A stretch of DNA of 64,000 bases, taken from DTDX01 sp964608455. Lineage in GTDB: Archaea; Thermoproteota; Bathyarchaeia; 40CM-2-53-6; DTDX01. A model generated the notes under the pieces. That model had not been told where the DNA came from, did not search any database, and worked only from the letters and a program-made list of their open reading frames with translations. A program made the position numbers and the translations under genes. The stretch spans positions 6,605-70,604 of the forward strand of contig CAZSNM010000004.1 in the NCBI GenBank assembly GCA_964608455.1, given 5' to 3'. Below, piece by piece: positions 15,707 through 24,253 of the stretch; within the stretch, counting starts at the first letter, position 1; the number at the start of each line of letters is the position of its first letter.

Positions 15707-17698
15707 TTGAACGATGAGGAATGGATTTTAGATCCATATGAAAATCCTGATTGGGGATATGCAAGAAATAAACAATTACTTCTTAAAACTTTTTATGCTG
15801 AATTTTCCTCCTCAATCTTTTCAACAATTATAAATGTTGATAACTTAAATTTTTATGGTGGAAATAGAGATTACTCTTGGCAAGGTTTAATTATAGGCCC
15901 CATCAATAACGTTCTTTATAAAATTATTGACGGCATATATTATTCCATAGATAAAATTTTAAAAGCTGAAAAAGTTATTTTTAAACCTGGAGAATACACA
16001 TATGTATATAGTTGTAATAACGAAAATAAAATTTTTTCAGTTAAAATCATCTTAGATGGCTTTAAAACTTATGTAGTGCTTAAAGCTTTAGCTAATGAAC
16101 CATGCTGGTTTACTATTCTACTTGATTTTAGACCTGCAGAAAAATGGTCTGAAGGAAAATACTCAATAAACTTTTTAAACAATAAGGTGATTGTTGAAAA
16201 TTCAATTACTCCATTAAAACTTATTATAAATGGTTTTGATAAAGCTTATCCTTTAAATTTAATTTTAAATTGGCGTTATAAACTTGGTGATGGATTCCGT
16301 CAAGTTAAAAATGGTATAGGTTTTATAGAGCATTATCGTCCAGTTTATTTACCAGCCATATTTTATTCCTCAACCGGCTTTCTCGAAATGAAAGTCCCTT
16401 TACCAATCCATAATACAGTTGAACTTGCAAATTTTAAAAAAGAAAAGTTAAACTTTAATTTTGGAGACACCTACATTGGTAAAGCTCTTAGGTTGCGTTT
16501 AGAAACCTTATTTTCACATGGGTTAATTATTAACAATCTTTGGTTTCCTGAAGCTGGAGCTTGGTGGTTTAGAAAAGCCTGGATTAGAGATGCTCTTGAA
16601 GGGTTAAGATGGAACATTAAAACTTATATTCAATTTTTCAACTGGTCAAGCAAAATTATTTTTTTAATTCAAAATTTACTTAATACTCTTAAATCATTGC
16701 TTGGATTACCGATAATTTTTAATGATTCTTCAAATTTTTCAAGTGATTCTCCCCCTCAATTATTAAATGTTGCTTGTGATTTAGCTTCGCTTTTAAAATG
16801 CAAAAATTTATTTTTAAAAATTGTTAAAACAGCAAGTTTTATTGCTGAAAGATTTGTTAAAGGATTAAATATTTCAGAAACAATTCTTAAGGACTCAATT
16901 TTATGTTCTTCAAGCAATTCTTCATGGATTGATTCAATAGTAACTATTAATGGGAAAAAATGGCCTTTAAGGCTTCCTGTTGAGTGGAGTGAAAAAGGAG
17001 TAAATCCTTTTGAAAATGAATTTGGGCTTGTAGAGGTTAACGCATTTTATATTGAAGCCTTTAAAAAAATATTAGTTCTTTGTGAAAAATTTAATGTTCA
17101 TAAACCTGAATGCATTAAAGAACTTTTAAAAATTCTTTTAGACGGATTTCTTAAATTTTTTAAGAGATCATCTTCTCTACCAGTTTTAACTGTGTCACCT
17201 TTATATAATCTTTCAGATCATACCTTAAGCTCACCAAGTTTAATTGCTTCTTCAATATTGGCCAATATAGTTTATGATAATAAAGAATTAAATCAAATAT
17301 GGGATTTAACCTCAAAAAAACTATTAGTTTATAGACGGCTTATTGCTTTAGGTAAAGAATGGCAACCTTTTGGTGTTATTGTTAAACTTACTGAATTAAA
17401 ACCTTACCTTAATGATTTTGAATATCATGCTGCTGTTGTTTGGCCTAGAGATACACCATATTTAATAAAACTTTTAGAAAAACTTGGTTTAGAAGTTAAA
17501 GGCCTTCTTTTAAGCAATTTGGATCATATGCTTGTTGAAGGAGTTTTTGGCTATTGCAATGAGCTTTTTAGTTTACCAATAGGTAAAAATCCATTCTTAA
17601 CATTTGAATCAAATAATCCTGTTCCAGTTAAGAATCCAGCTCAATACTGGAGTCACTGGTGTGATCCATATATTGAGCATTTAAATGAGCTTCTTTAA
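15707..17698 (+). CDS. Glycogen-debranching-type (alpha/alpha)6 glucosidase
   Basis: 663 residues. The N-terminal beta domain (to about 270) has NRDYSWQGLIIGPINN. The C-terminal half is an (alpha/alpha)6 barrel with conserved acidic motifs: WFRKAWIRDALEGLRW, SSWIDSIVTINGKKWPLRLPVEWS, FGLVEVNAFYIEA and AAVVWPRDTPYLI. This is the layout of amylo-alpha-1,6-glucosidases and GH15/GH133-like enzymes that remove branch points or terminal glucose. No signal peptide, so it acts on internal polymer. It follows the GalT-like gene closely and fits a glycogen-turnover operon. TTG start. Confidence 0.78.
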   Translation: MNDEEWILDPYENPDWGYARNKQLLLKTFYAEFSSSIFSTIINVDNLNFYGGNRDYSWQGLIIGPINNVLYKIIDGIYYSIDKILKAEKVIFKPGEYTYVYSCNNENKIFSVKIILDGFKTYVVLKALANEPCWFTILLDFRPAEKWSEGKYSINFLNNKVIVENSITPLKLIINGFDKAYPLNLILNWRYKLGDGFRQVKNGIGFIEHYRPVYLPAIFYSSTGFLEMKVPLPIHNTVELANFKKEKLNFNFGDTYIGKALRLRLETLFSHGLIINNLWFPEAGAWWFRKAWIRDALEGLRWNIKTYIQFFNWSSKIIFLIQNLLNTLKSLLGLPIIFNDSSNFSSDSPPQLLNVACDLASLLKCKNLFLKIVKTASFIAERFVKGLNISETILKDSILCSSSNSSWIDSIVTINGKKWPLRLPVEWSEKGVNPFENEFGLVEVNAFYIEAFKKILVLCEKFNVHKPECIKELLKILLDGFLKFFKRSSSLPVLTVSPLYNLSDHTLSSPSLIASSILANIVYDNKELNQIWDLTSKKLLVYRRLIALGKEWQPFGVIVKLTELKPYLNDFEYHAAVVWPRDTPYLIKLLEKLGLEVKGLLLSNLDHMLVEGVFGYCNELFSLPIGKNPFLTFESNNPVPVKNPAQYWSHWCDPYIEHLNELL

Positions 17699-17766
17699 AG
17701 TTCTATATTTATGGAAAAATTTATTTACTTGTTAAAGCTAAAAATATAAATTAAAGGGAAATCCTT

Positions 17767-18198
17767 ATGAATTTTTACTCTCTTCTAAAAAAGTTTAGAG
17801 AATTTCATAAAAATAGGAAAGATTGGGAAATTGGTGAAGAAGGAGATTGGGTTAAAGATAAAGAAGGTTACCATGCTATAATTTGGAACAGAAACTTAAA
17901 ATCTTGCACAATTCAATCTATGGTTAAATGCGGAAAAATATCTATTAGAAAAGGAGATTATTGGTTTATTGAAAATGTTAAATCAATGATTTTTCTATCA
18001 GAAAATATTCCTGATGAAATTTTAAATGAAGTTAATGAATCTAAATGGTTAAAAAGTAAAATTGTGATTTTCGATATAGCTAGAGGATTAAAAATTGGTA
18101 TGGAAAATAATATTTCTAATGAATTAGAAAACTTTTTGTTTAAAGAAACCGGAAAAAAGATGAAAAATATAAAAAAATTTGAGTTAAATATGGTTTAA
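17767..18198 (+). CDS. Uncharacterised 143-residue protein in the glucan island
   Basis: I do not recognise the family. It is a soluble, mixed alpha/beta protein with a Trp-rich N-terminal part (KDWEIGEEGDWVKDKEGYHAIIWNR) and a lysine-rich C terminus. No signal peptide, membrane segment or catalytic motif stands out. ATG start with AAAGGGAAATCC upstream. It follows the debranching gene by 68 bases and ends 170 bases before the next gene, so it is likely the last gene of the first transcript unit. It may assist glucan metabolism, by position only. Confidence 0.6.
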   Translation: MNFYSLLKKFREFHKNRKDWEIGEEGDWVKDKEGYHAIIWNRNLKSCTIQSMVKCGKISIRKGDYWFIENVKSMIFLSENIPDEILNEVNESKWLKSKIVIFDIARGLKIGMENNISNELENFLFKETGKKMKNIKKFELNMV

Positions 18199-18270
18199 AC
18201 TATTTTTAATATATTTTAATATACTTGCATTCTAAACTTTTAGGTTTCCCTGTAGATTTAAATATTAAGA

Positions 18271-18294
18271 TTAATGAAAGTTAACTTTCATTAA
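18271..18294. promoter_or_regulatory. 24-bp perfect palindrome upstream of the glycosyltransferase gene
   Basis: The half-site TTAATGAAAGTT is followed directly by its exact reverse complement. It ends 74 bases before the ATG at 18369 and lies just 5' of an A/T-rich TATA-like stretch (about 18300-18317). The position suits a dimeric regulator of the second half of the glucan island. The candidate small wHTH protein is encoded in the same island at 21286. Confidence 0.55.
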
Positions 18295-18368
18295 ACAAAT
18301 GATAAAAAGTTTTAAATCAAAAGCTATTAAATTTTGTTCCTATTAAGAAAAAGGAAAGGGTTTAATAT

Positions 18369-19607
18369 ATGCGAATAATTTTTCTAGCTTGGGAGTATCC
18401 TCCAGTTTTAGTTGGCGGTTTAGGAACTTATGCTGAAAATATTACTAGAAAGTTTGTTGAACTAGGACATGATGTTACAGTATTTTCTTTAAATAATGGA
18501 AACTTACCAACTAGAGAGGTTATTAAAGGAGTTGAGGTTCATAGACCCCTTCTTACAAATGCATCAAGTATATTTCCCCTTCTTTCTAAAGATTTAGAAA
18601 ATTGGGGCGTAAACATAAAGTTTTTTAATGATTTTTTTCTTTATAATATTTTATCAGCCTCCAAGCTTATTAATGATTTAGTTAAAAAACAAAATTATAG
18701 TTATGACATTGTTTGTTTTCATGACTGGCTTAATAGCATAGCTGGAATAATCATTAAAAATGAACTTAAAATTCCAGGAGTTTTCCATGTTCATTCAACC
18801 GAATGGGGTAGAAGTGGAGATGGCTCCGAAATAATTAAATCTTTAGAAAGAAAAGCAGCAAATGAAGCAGATGGTATTATTACCGTTAGTTATGCTATGA
18901 AGGAAGATTTAACTCGTCATGGTTGGCCTGAGGGAAAAATTGATGTTGTTTGGAATGGAGTTGATCCTGAAAAATATAATCCTGAAAAATGTAAAATTGA
19001 GGAAATTGAAGCTTTAAGAAACAGATATAACGTTAAAAAAGATGAGAACTTAATTTTATTCATTGGACGTTTAACTTGGGTTAAAGGTGTTCGAAATTTA
19101 ATTCAAGCTATGCCATATGTTTTAAGTAAGCATCCAAATACTAAACTCGTTATTTTAGGAAGAGGAGAAGAACAAAAGGATATTGTTGACTTAGCTTTAA
19201 GATTAAATATAGCTGATAAAGTTTATTACAGATTTGAATTTGTTCCTGAAACTGAAAGAATTCTTCATTATGCAGCTTCAGATTTATGCGTTTTTCCATC
19301 AATTTATGAGCCATTTGGCATAGTAAGCCTTGAAGCGATGGCTATGGAGAAACCCATAGTTGTAGGGGCTAGAGGCGTAGTAGGGTTTAGAGAGCAAGTT
19401 GTTCCTTCAGGTCCAGAGCAAAATGGAATTCATGTAAATGGAAACGATCCTACGGATATTGCTTGGGGAATAAATGAAGTTTTAGCCGATAAAGAAAGAG
19501 CTAAAATATGGGGAATAAACGGTAGAAAAAGAGTTCTTAAATATTTCACATGGGATAAAGTTGCTGAACAAACAATAAAATATTATGAATCTATTCTGGT
19601 GAAGTAA
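18369..19607 (+). CDS. GT-B glycosyltransferase, glycogen/starch synthase-like
   Basis: 412 residues. N-terminal donor-site loop VLVGGLGTYAENITRKF, HDWLNSIAG and FHVHSTEWGRSG in the first Rossmann domain; FIGRLTWVKGVRNLI and the E-x7-E motif EPFGIVSLEAMA in the second. This is the GT4/GT5 pattern that transfers glucose from ADP- or UDP-glucose to a growing alpha-1,4 glucan. ATG start with GGAAAGGG 8 bases upstream. The GH57 gene follows after 3 bases, so they are cotranscribed. A second, related glycosyltransferase is encoded at 21496. Confidence 0.87.
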   Translation: MRIIFLAWEYPPVLVGGLGTYAENITRKFVELGHDVTVFSLNNGNLPTREVIKGVEVHRPLLTNASSIFPLLSKDLENWGVNIKFFNDFFLYNILSASKLINDLVKKQNYSYDIVCFHDWLNSIAGIIIKNELKIPGVFHVHSTEWGRSGDGSEIIKSLERKAANEADGIITVSYAMKEDLTRHGWPEGKIDVVWNGVDPEKYNPEKCKIEEIEALRNRYNVKKDENLILFIGRLTWVKGVRNLIQAMPYVLSKHPNTKLVILGRGEEQKDIVDLALRLNIADKVYYRFEFVPETERILHYAASDLCVFPSIYEPFGIVSLEAMAMEKPIVVGARGVVGFREQVVPSGPEQNGIHVNGNDPTDIAWGINEVLADKERAKIWGINGRKRVLKYFTWDKVAEQTIKYYESILVK

Positions 19608-19610
19608 AAG

Positions 19611-21152
19611 GTGCCGGACATATGTTTTTGCTTCGAAGTCCATCAACCTTACAGATTAAACAGTAATTTTAATAAGGCTTTAACTAAAAATAAAAGATTT
19701 GAAGAATTATTTGACATCTATTTCGATAATGAATGGAATAAAACTATTTTAAAAAGAGTTGCTGAAAAATGCTATATTCCTGCCACAGAGTTAATTCTAG
19801 AAAACATTGATAAATTCAAACAAGAAAAGAAAAAATTTAAAGTTTCATTTAGCCTTTCAGGAGTTTTAATTGAGCAATTAGAAAGATGGATGCCTAAAGT
19901 TTTAGATTTATTTAAGCAACTTATTAAAACAGGTTGTGTAGAACTTCTTAATCAAACCTATTATCATTCACTTTCAAGCTTGTTTCAAACTAAACAAGAA
20001 TTTATAGAGCAAATCATCCTTCATAAATCTTTAATCAAGGATTTATTTAATTATGAATCTAAAATATTTGAAAATACAGAATTTATATATAATAACTCTA
20101 TTGCGAAAACACTTGAGAAGCTCGGTTTTAAAGGTGTCTTTACAGAAGGTGCTGAAAGAATCTTGTTATGGAGATCTCCTAATTACATTTACAAAGCAAA
20201 GGAAACTAACTTGCTTTTGCTTTTAAGAAATAGTAGACTTTCAGATGATATAGCATTTAGGTTTTCATCTAGAAATTGGATTGAATGGCCTTTAACAGCT
20301 GATAAATATACTGCTTGGCTTTCAGCTACTCCTGGGCAATGCATAAATATTTTTATTGATTATGAAACTTTTGGTGAACATCAATGGAAAGAAACTGGCA
20401 TATTTGAATTTCTTAAATGGTTACCAATTGAAGCCTTAAAATATGAAAATTTAGAATTTAAAACTCCATCAGAGCTTATATCATTTCATAAACCTGTTGA
20501 TGAAATAGATGTTCATGATTTTAATACTGTTTCATGGGCTGATACTGAAAGAAGCACAAATGCTTGGCTTGGTAATGAAATGCAAAAAACATCTTTTAAT
20601 GCTTTAGTTAAGCTTGAACCTTATGTAAAAAAAACTATGAAGAAAGATATTATTAAATTATGGAGATTACTTCAAATAAGCGATCATCTTTATTATATGT
20701 ATAATAAACCTGACGCTTCAGGAATTGTTCATGGTTATTTTAGTCAACAACCTCCAGTAAAAGTTTTTTGGAATTTTATAACTATTCTATCTGATTTTTA
20801 TGAGAAAGTAGCTGAAAATCTCAATGAGCCTGAAAAAACCTTTTTGAAGTTTCTTAGAGTTGTACCTCCAGAAGAGGCATTTCATTTTCATGAAAATGGA
20901 AAATATATTAATCTTTCAGCTCATAGTCTTGAAGAATTTAAAAACATGCTTTTATTCGCCTCAAATTACTCAATTTTATTTCATACTGCATGTAAGCATT
21001 TTGAAAAATGGATTAAAAATGTTATAGGTGATCAAGAGTTAGCAGATAAGCTTAATAAAATTGAAGGAAATAGTGTAGAGGAACTTAGACAAAACCTATA
21101 TAAATGTGTTAATGAAAGGTTAACTCAAATTTCAACTATAAAAAATATTTAA
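19611..21152 (+). CDS. GH57 family glycoside hydrolase (alpha-amylase/4-alpha-glucanotransferase type)
   Basis: 513 residues. GH57 motifs are visible in order: HQP at 11-13, the segment around the nucleophile GFKGVFTEGAERILLW, and FIDYETFGEHQW with the acid/base Asp. No signal peptide, so it works inside the cell on stored glucan. Members hydrolyse alpha-1,4 bonds, transfer glucan chains or branch; the sequence does not tell me which. GTG start 3 bases after the glycosyltransferase stop. Length is typical of the shorter GH57 enzymes. Confidence 0.88.
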   Translation: MPDICFCFEVHQPYRLNSNFNKALTKNKRFEELFDIYFDNEWNKTILKRVAEKCYIPATELILENIDKFKQEKKKFKVSFSLSGVLIEQLERWMPKVLDLFKQLIKTGCVELLNQTYYHSLSSLFQTKQEFIEQIILHKSLIKDLFNYESKIFENTEFIYNNSIAKTLEKLGFKGVFTEGAERILLWRSPNYIYKAKETNLLLLLRNSRLSDDIAFRFSSRNWIEWPLTADKYTAWLSATPGQCINIFIDYETFGEHQWKETGIFEFLKWLPIEALKYENLEFKTPSELISFHKPVDEIDVHDFNTVSWADTERSTNAWLGNEMQKTSFNALVKLEPYVKKTMKKDIIKLWRLLQISDHLYYMYNKPDASGIVHGYFSQQPPVKVFWNFITILSDFYEKVAENLNEPEKTFLKFLRVVPPEEAFHFHENGKYINLSAHSLEEFKNMLLFASNYSILFHTACKHFEKWIKNVIGDQELADKLNKIEGNSVEELRQNLYKCVNERLTQISTIKNI

Positions 21153-21285
21153 GGCTTTTAATTCATTCATTATCCTTCATAATTTTTGCAATAAAAATTT
21201 AAAAATTATAATCTTAATGCTTTCTATAATAGAAGAAAAAATTTATATCTTTTGATCATATTAAATGAAATTTAAGGGAATAATA

Positions 21286-21492
21286 ATGAAGCCTGAAGAA
21301 GTGTTTGGAGTTAATGCTGGAAAAGTTTGGAATGTTTTAAATGAAACTCAAAAACCTCTTTCAGCAACTGAAATAATGAAGAAAACTGGTTTAAAAAGAG
21401 ATGAAGTATTTGCTGCTTTAGGTTGGCTAGGTAGAGAAGGAAAGATAGAAATTATAAAAGAAAAAGAAAAGCTTTTTTATAAACTGGTATAG
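21286..21492 (+). CDS. Small winged-helix protein (DUF2582 type)
   Basis: 68 residues from ATG 21286, chosen because AAGGG lies 8 bases upstream and a TATA box (TTTATAT near 21242) predicts a transcript start downstream of the earlier in-frame ATG at 21265. GVNAGKVWNVLN, SATEIMKKTGLKRDEVFAALGWLGREGKI and the following wing match the small winged-helix DUF2582 family known from bacteria and archaea. Three bases separate it from the glycosyltransferase gene. It is the only obvious DNA-binding protein in the glucan island and so a candidate regulator. Confidence 0.75.
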   Translation: MKPEEVFGVNAGKVWNVLNETQKPLSATEIMKKTGLKRDEVFAALGWLGREGKIEIIKEKEKLFYKLV

Positions 21493-21495
21493 AAG

Positions 21496-22665
21496 TTGAG
21501 AATAGCTATTCTTTCATGGGAATCTTTATATACTATTCAAGTTGGAGGTTTAGCTGTAGCTGCAACAAGACTTGCTGAAGAATTAGCTAAAGAAGGTCAT
21601 GAGGTTTATTTTTTTACTAGAAGAGCTCCCGGTCAACCGCAATATATGACTATAAACAATGTTCATTATTATACATGCGTTTTCGATCCAGGTCGAAACA
21701 GTTTATCTTTTGCTTATAATATGTCTAAAGCTATGGTTTCAGGCGTGCATGAAATTGAAAAGTATGAAGGAGAATTTGATATAATTCATGGTCATGATTG
21801 GCTTGTGGTTGATGCCTTGCATGAGTTAAAAAATGAAGGAAAATCCATAATTCTTACTTATCATTCAACAGAATATGGTCGTAATGGTGGTATGTTTGGA
21901 GATTGGTGGGAATTTAAAGAAATCTCAGGAAAAGAATGGTATGGTGGATATATAGCTAATAAAGTGACTACTGTTTCAAACTATATGAAAAATGAGTTGC
22001 ATTGGCTTTATAAGATTCCCTTAGATAAAATAGAAGTCATTCCAAATGGAATTGAACCCTCAAGTATAAAATTAAATGTTGATCCTGGTAAAGTAAAGGA
22101 AAAGTATGGGATTCATCCTTTAGCGCCAGTTGTGCAATTTATAGGAAGATTAGAGTATCAAAAGGGACCGGATCTTTTAGTTGAAGCCATACCAAAAATT
22201 TTAGCTAATAGATGGGATGTAAAATTTATTTTTGCAGGGCAAGGTTCGATGAAAAACTATTTGGAAAAAAGGGTTCAAGAATTAAATGTAGCTCACGTTG
22301 TTAGATTTTTAGGTTTTGCGCCTCATTGGGAGTTTTTAGAACTTCTTAATGCATGCGATATTGTTTGTCTTCCAAGCAGAAATGAACCTTTTGGAATAGC
22401 ATTGCTTGAAGCTTGGGCAGCTGAAAAGCCAGTTGTTGCTACTGATGTGGGGGGTTTAGGAGAAAACATAGATAATTTTATTAATGGAGTAAAAGTTTAT
22501 GTTGATCCCAATTCAGTTGCATGGGGAATAAACTATCTTCTTAATTCTCCAGAGGAAATGCGTAAGATAGCTTTAGAAGGTTCAAGGAAAGTATTAAAAT
22601 TTAGTTGGAAAAACATTATAAATAAATTAATTAATGTTTACAATGTGGTTTTAAAATTAAAATAA
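21496..22665 (+). CDS. GT-B glycosyltransferase, second glycogen-synthase-like gene
   Basis: 389 residues. VGGLAVAATRLAEELAKEGH at the donor loop, HGHDWLVVDALHE, TYHSTEYGRNGGM, then FIGRLEYQKGPDLLVEA and EPFGIALLEAWAAEKPVVATDVGG in the C-terminal Rossmann domain. It is related to but clearly different from the enzyme at 18369, so the pair could divide chain initiation and elongation or act on different acceptors. TTG start 3 bases after the wHTH gene, so the two are coupled. Confidence 0.86.
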   Translation: MRIAILSWESLYTIQVGGLAVAATRLAEELAKEGHEVYFFTRRAPGQPQYMTINNVHYYTCVFDPGRNSLSFAYNMSKAMVSGVHEIEKYEGEFDIIHGHDWLVVDALHELKNEGKSIILTYHSTEYGRNGGMFGDWWEFKEISGKEWYGGYIANKVTTVSNYMKNELHWLYKIPLDKIEVIPNGIEPSSIKLNVDPGKVKEKYGIHPLAPVVQFIGRLEYQKGPDLLVEAIPKILANRWDVKFIFAGQGSMKNYLEKRVQELNVAHVVRFLGFAPHWEFLELLNACDIVCLPSRNEPFGIALLEAWAAEKPVVATDVGGLGENIDNFINGVKVYVDPNSVAWGINYLLNSPEEMRKIALEGSRKVLKFSWKNIINKLINVYNVVLKLK

Positions 22666-22711
22666 AACCTAAATCAAAATTAATTTATTTAAACTATGGG
22701 GGTTTTATATT

Positions 22712-23773
22712 ATGAACAAATTTGAAAATAGAGTTAGAAAACTTCAAAGTTTAATGCTTGAAAAAAATATTGATGGTGTTATGATTAGAAGTTTACCTAG
22801 CTTCAGATACTTCACTGGAGTTGGTTGGTGGCAACCATCCCTTTATATTCCAGCTTCAAACGATCCAATAATATTTGTTTTTGAAGATGAAATTGAAGAA
22901 ATTAAAGAAAAAACTTGGATTAAAAATATTATAGGATATAGAAGTGTTGAAGAATTGATGAAGAATGTTGTAGCAGTAATTAAAGATAGTAAAGCTAAAA
23001 CTTTAGGTTTTGATTTAGATATAGATGCTTCAGCAACTCTTTACCAAATGTTTCTTTATATGCATAGTGATAAAAAAATTGTTGATGCACATAATTTAAT
23101 AATGGAGCTAAGAATCGTAAAAGATTCTGAAGAGATTCAATTTATAAGAAAAGCTTCAGAAATAGCTAGTGAAGCTTTAAAAACAGCTTTAAATTCAGTG
23201 AAGCCAGGTATTACTGAAACAGAAGTGGCTGGAGAAGCTATTTATAAAGCTAGAAAAATGGGCGCTGAATCCATTCATATTTATGTTAACTCTGGAAAAC
23301 CTAGAATTCATGCTCATCCAAGAAATAAAAAAATCTCCTCTGGAGATACAGTTATGATTGATGTCATGCCTAGCTATGAAGGGTATTATTCTGATAAAGC
23401 AGATACAATATTTGTCGAACCTGTTGATGAGAAGAAAAAGAAAGCATATAAAGCATTTCAAGAAGCTATTGAAAAATGCTTTGAAATGTTAAAGCCAGGT
23501 ATATGCATAAAGGATGTTGAGGATCAAGCTAGAAAAATATATGAAAAATATGATTTAATGAAATATTATGTATATGGTTTTGGGCATGGTGTAGGACTTA
23601 GATTTGAAGAGGATCCAATAACAACAATAATTGTAGCCCATAGATTAATGAAACTTAAAGAAAATATGATTTTAAATTTAGGACATGCTCCTTTATCAGG
23701 ATTAGAGATAGGTGCAATAAAAATTGAGGAAACATATTTAATCGGGAAGGAAAAAACTGAAAAGCTTACTTAA
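22712..23773 (+). CDS. M24 family Xaa-Pro aminopeptidase/dipeptidase
   Basis: 353 residues. The N-terminal creatinase-like domain (RSLPSFRYFTGVGWW) precedes the pita-bread catalytic domain with its metal ligands: VMIDVMPSYEGYYSDKADTIF supplies two Asp, GHGVGLRFEEDP the His, and two late Glu lie in the C-terminal 30 residues. It removes residues next to proline from short peptides in the cytoplasm. ATG start with GGGGG upstream. It converges with the PDCD5-like gene, overlapping 8 bases. Confidence 0.9.
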   Translation: MNKFENRVRKLQSLMLEKNIDGVMIRSLPSFRYFTGVGWWQPSLYIPASNDPIIFVFEDEIEEIKEKTWIKNIIGYRSVEELMKNVVAVIKDSKAKTLGFDLDIDASATLYQMFLYMHSDKKIVDAHNLIMELRIVKDSEEIQFIRKASEIASEALKTALNSVKPGITETEVAGEAIYKARKMGAESIHIYVNSGKPRIHAHPRNKKISSGDTVMIDVMPSYEGYYSDKADTIFVEPVDEKKKKAYKAFQEAIEKCFEMLKPGICIKDVEDQARKIYEKYDLMKYYVYGFGHGVGLRFEEDPITTIIVAHRLMKLKENMILNLGHAPLSGLEIGAIKIEETYLIGKEKTEKLT

Positions 23774-24149
23774 GTTTCTCTCTTAATTTCTCACTTAAAC
23801 TTTTTAATTCTCCACTCTCTAAAACTCTAATTTCAGTTTTTAACCTAACATTTAATCCTAATCTTCTGAAAAATAGAAGAAGCTGCTCTCCACTTATAGA
23901 TTCTTTTATTTTACCTTCATTAATTAATTGAGCAAGCCACTCTCCAATCTTTTTTGTTAATTCAGGATATTGAGATTGAGCAGCTTGAAAAACCTCCCAT
24001 GCTCTTCCAATAAATACTTTATTTAAGGTTTCTTCAACGTTAATTTTTTTATCTTGACTTTTTTCTTTAAGTTTTTCAGCCATAAGTTTCTTTTGAAGTT
24101 CTGCAAGTTTTTTTCTTCTTAAAAGTTCTATTGTTAAATCTTCAGACAA
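23766..24149 (-). CDS. Divergent PDCD5-like DNA-binding protein (paralogue)
   Basis: 127 residues. The N-terminal helix LRRKKLAELQKKLMAEKLKEK and the following three-helix core (GRAWEVFQAAQSQYPELTKKIGEWLAQLINEGKI, then ISGEQLLLFFRRL) follow the PDCD5 layout of the gene at 26787. It differs at most core positions and has an extra C-terminal segment after the usual end. PDCD5 proteins bind double-stranded DNA in archaea. TTG start. The role of a second copy is unknown. Confidence 0.62.
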   Translation of the reverse strand: MSEDLTIELLRRKKLAELQKKLMAEKLKEKSQDKKINVEETLNKVFIGRAWEVFQAAQSQYPELTKKIGEWLAQLINEGKIKESISGEQLLLFFRRLGLNVRLKTEIRVLESGELKSLSEKLREKLK

Positions 24150-24253
24150 GCTTCTTCATCTCCATAAAATATAAAAAAGGTTAAAAACAGTTTTATAAGT
24201 TAAGCGATTAAAACATTGTTTTTAAACTTAAAAGTTAAAAGAGGAAGCATTTA

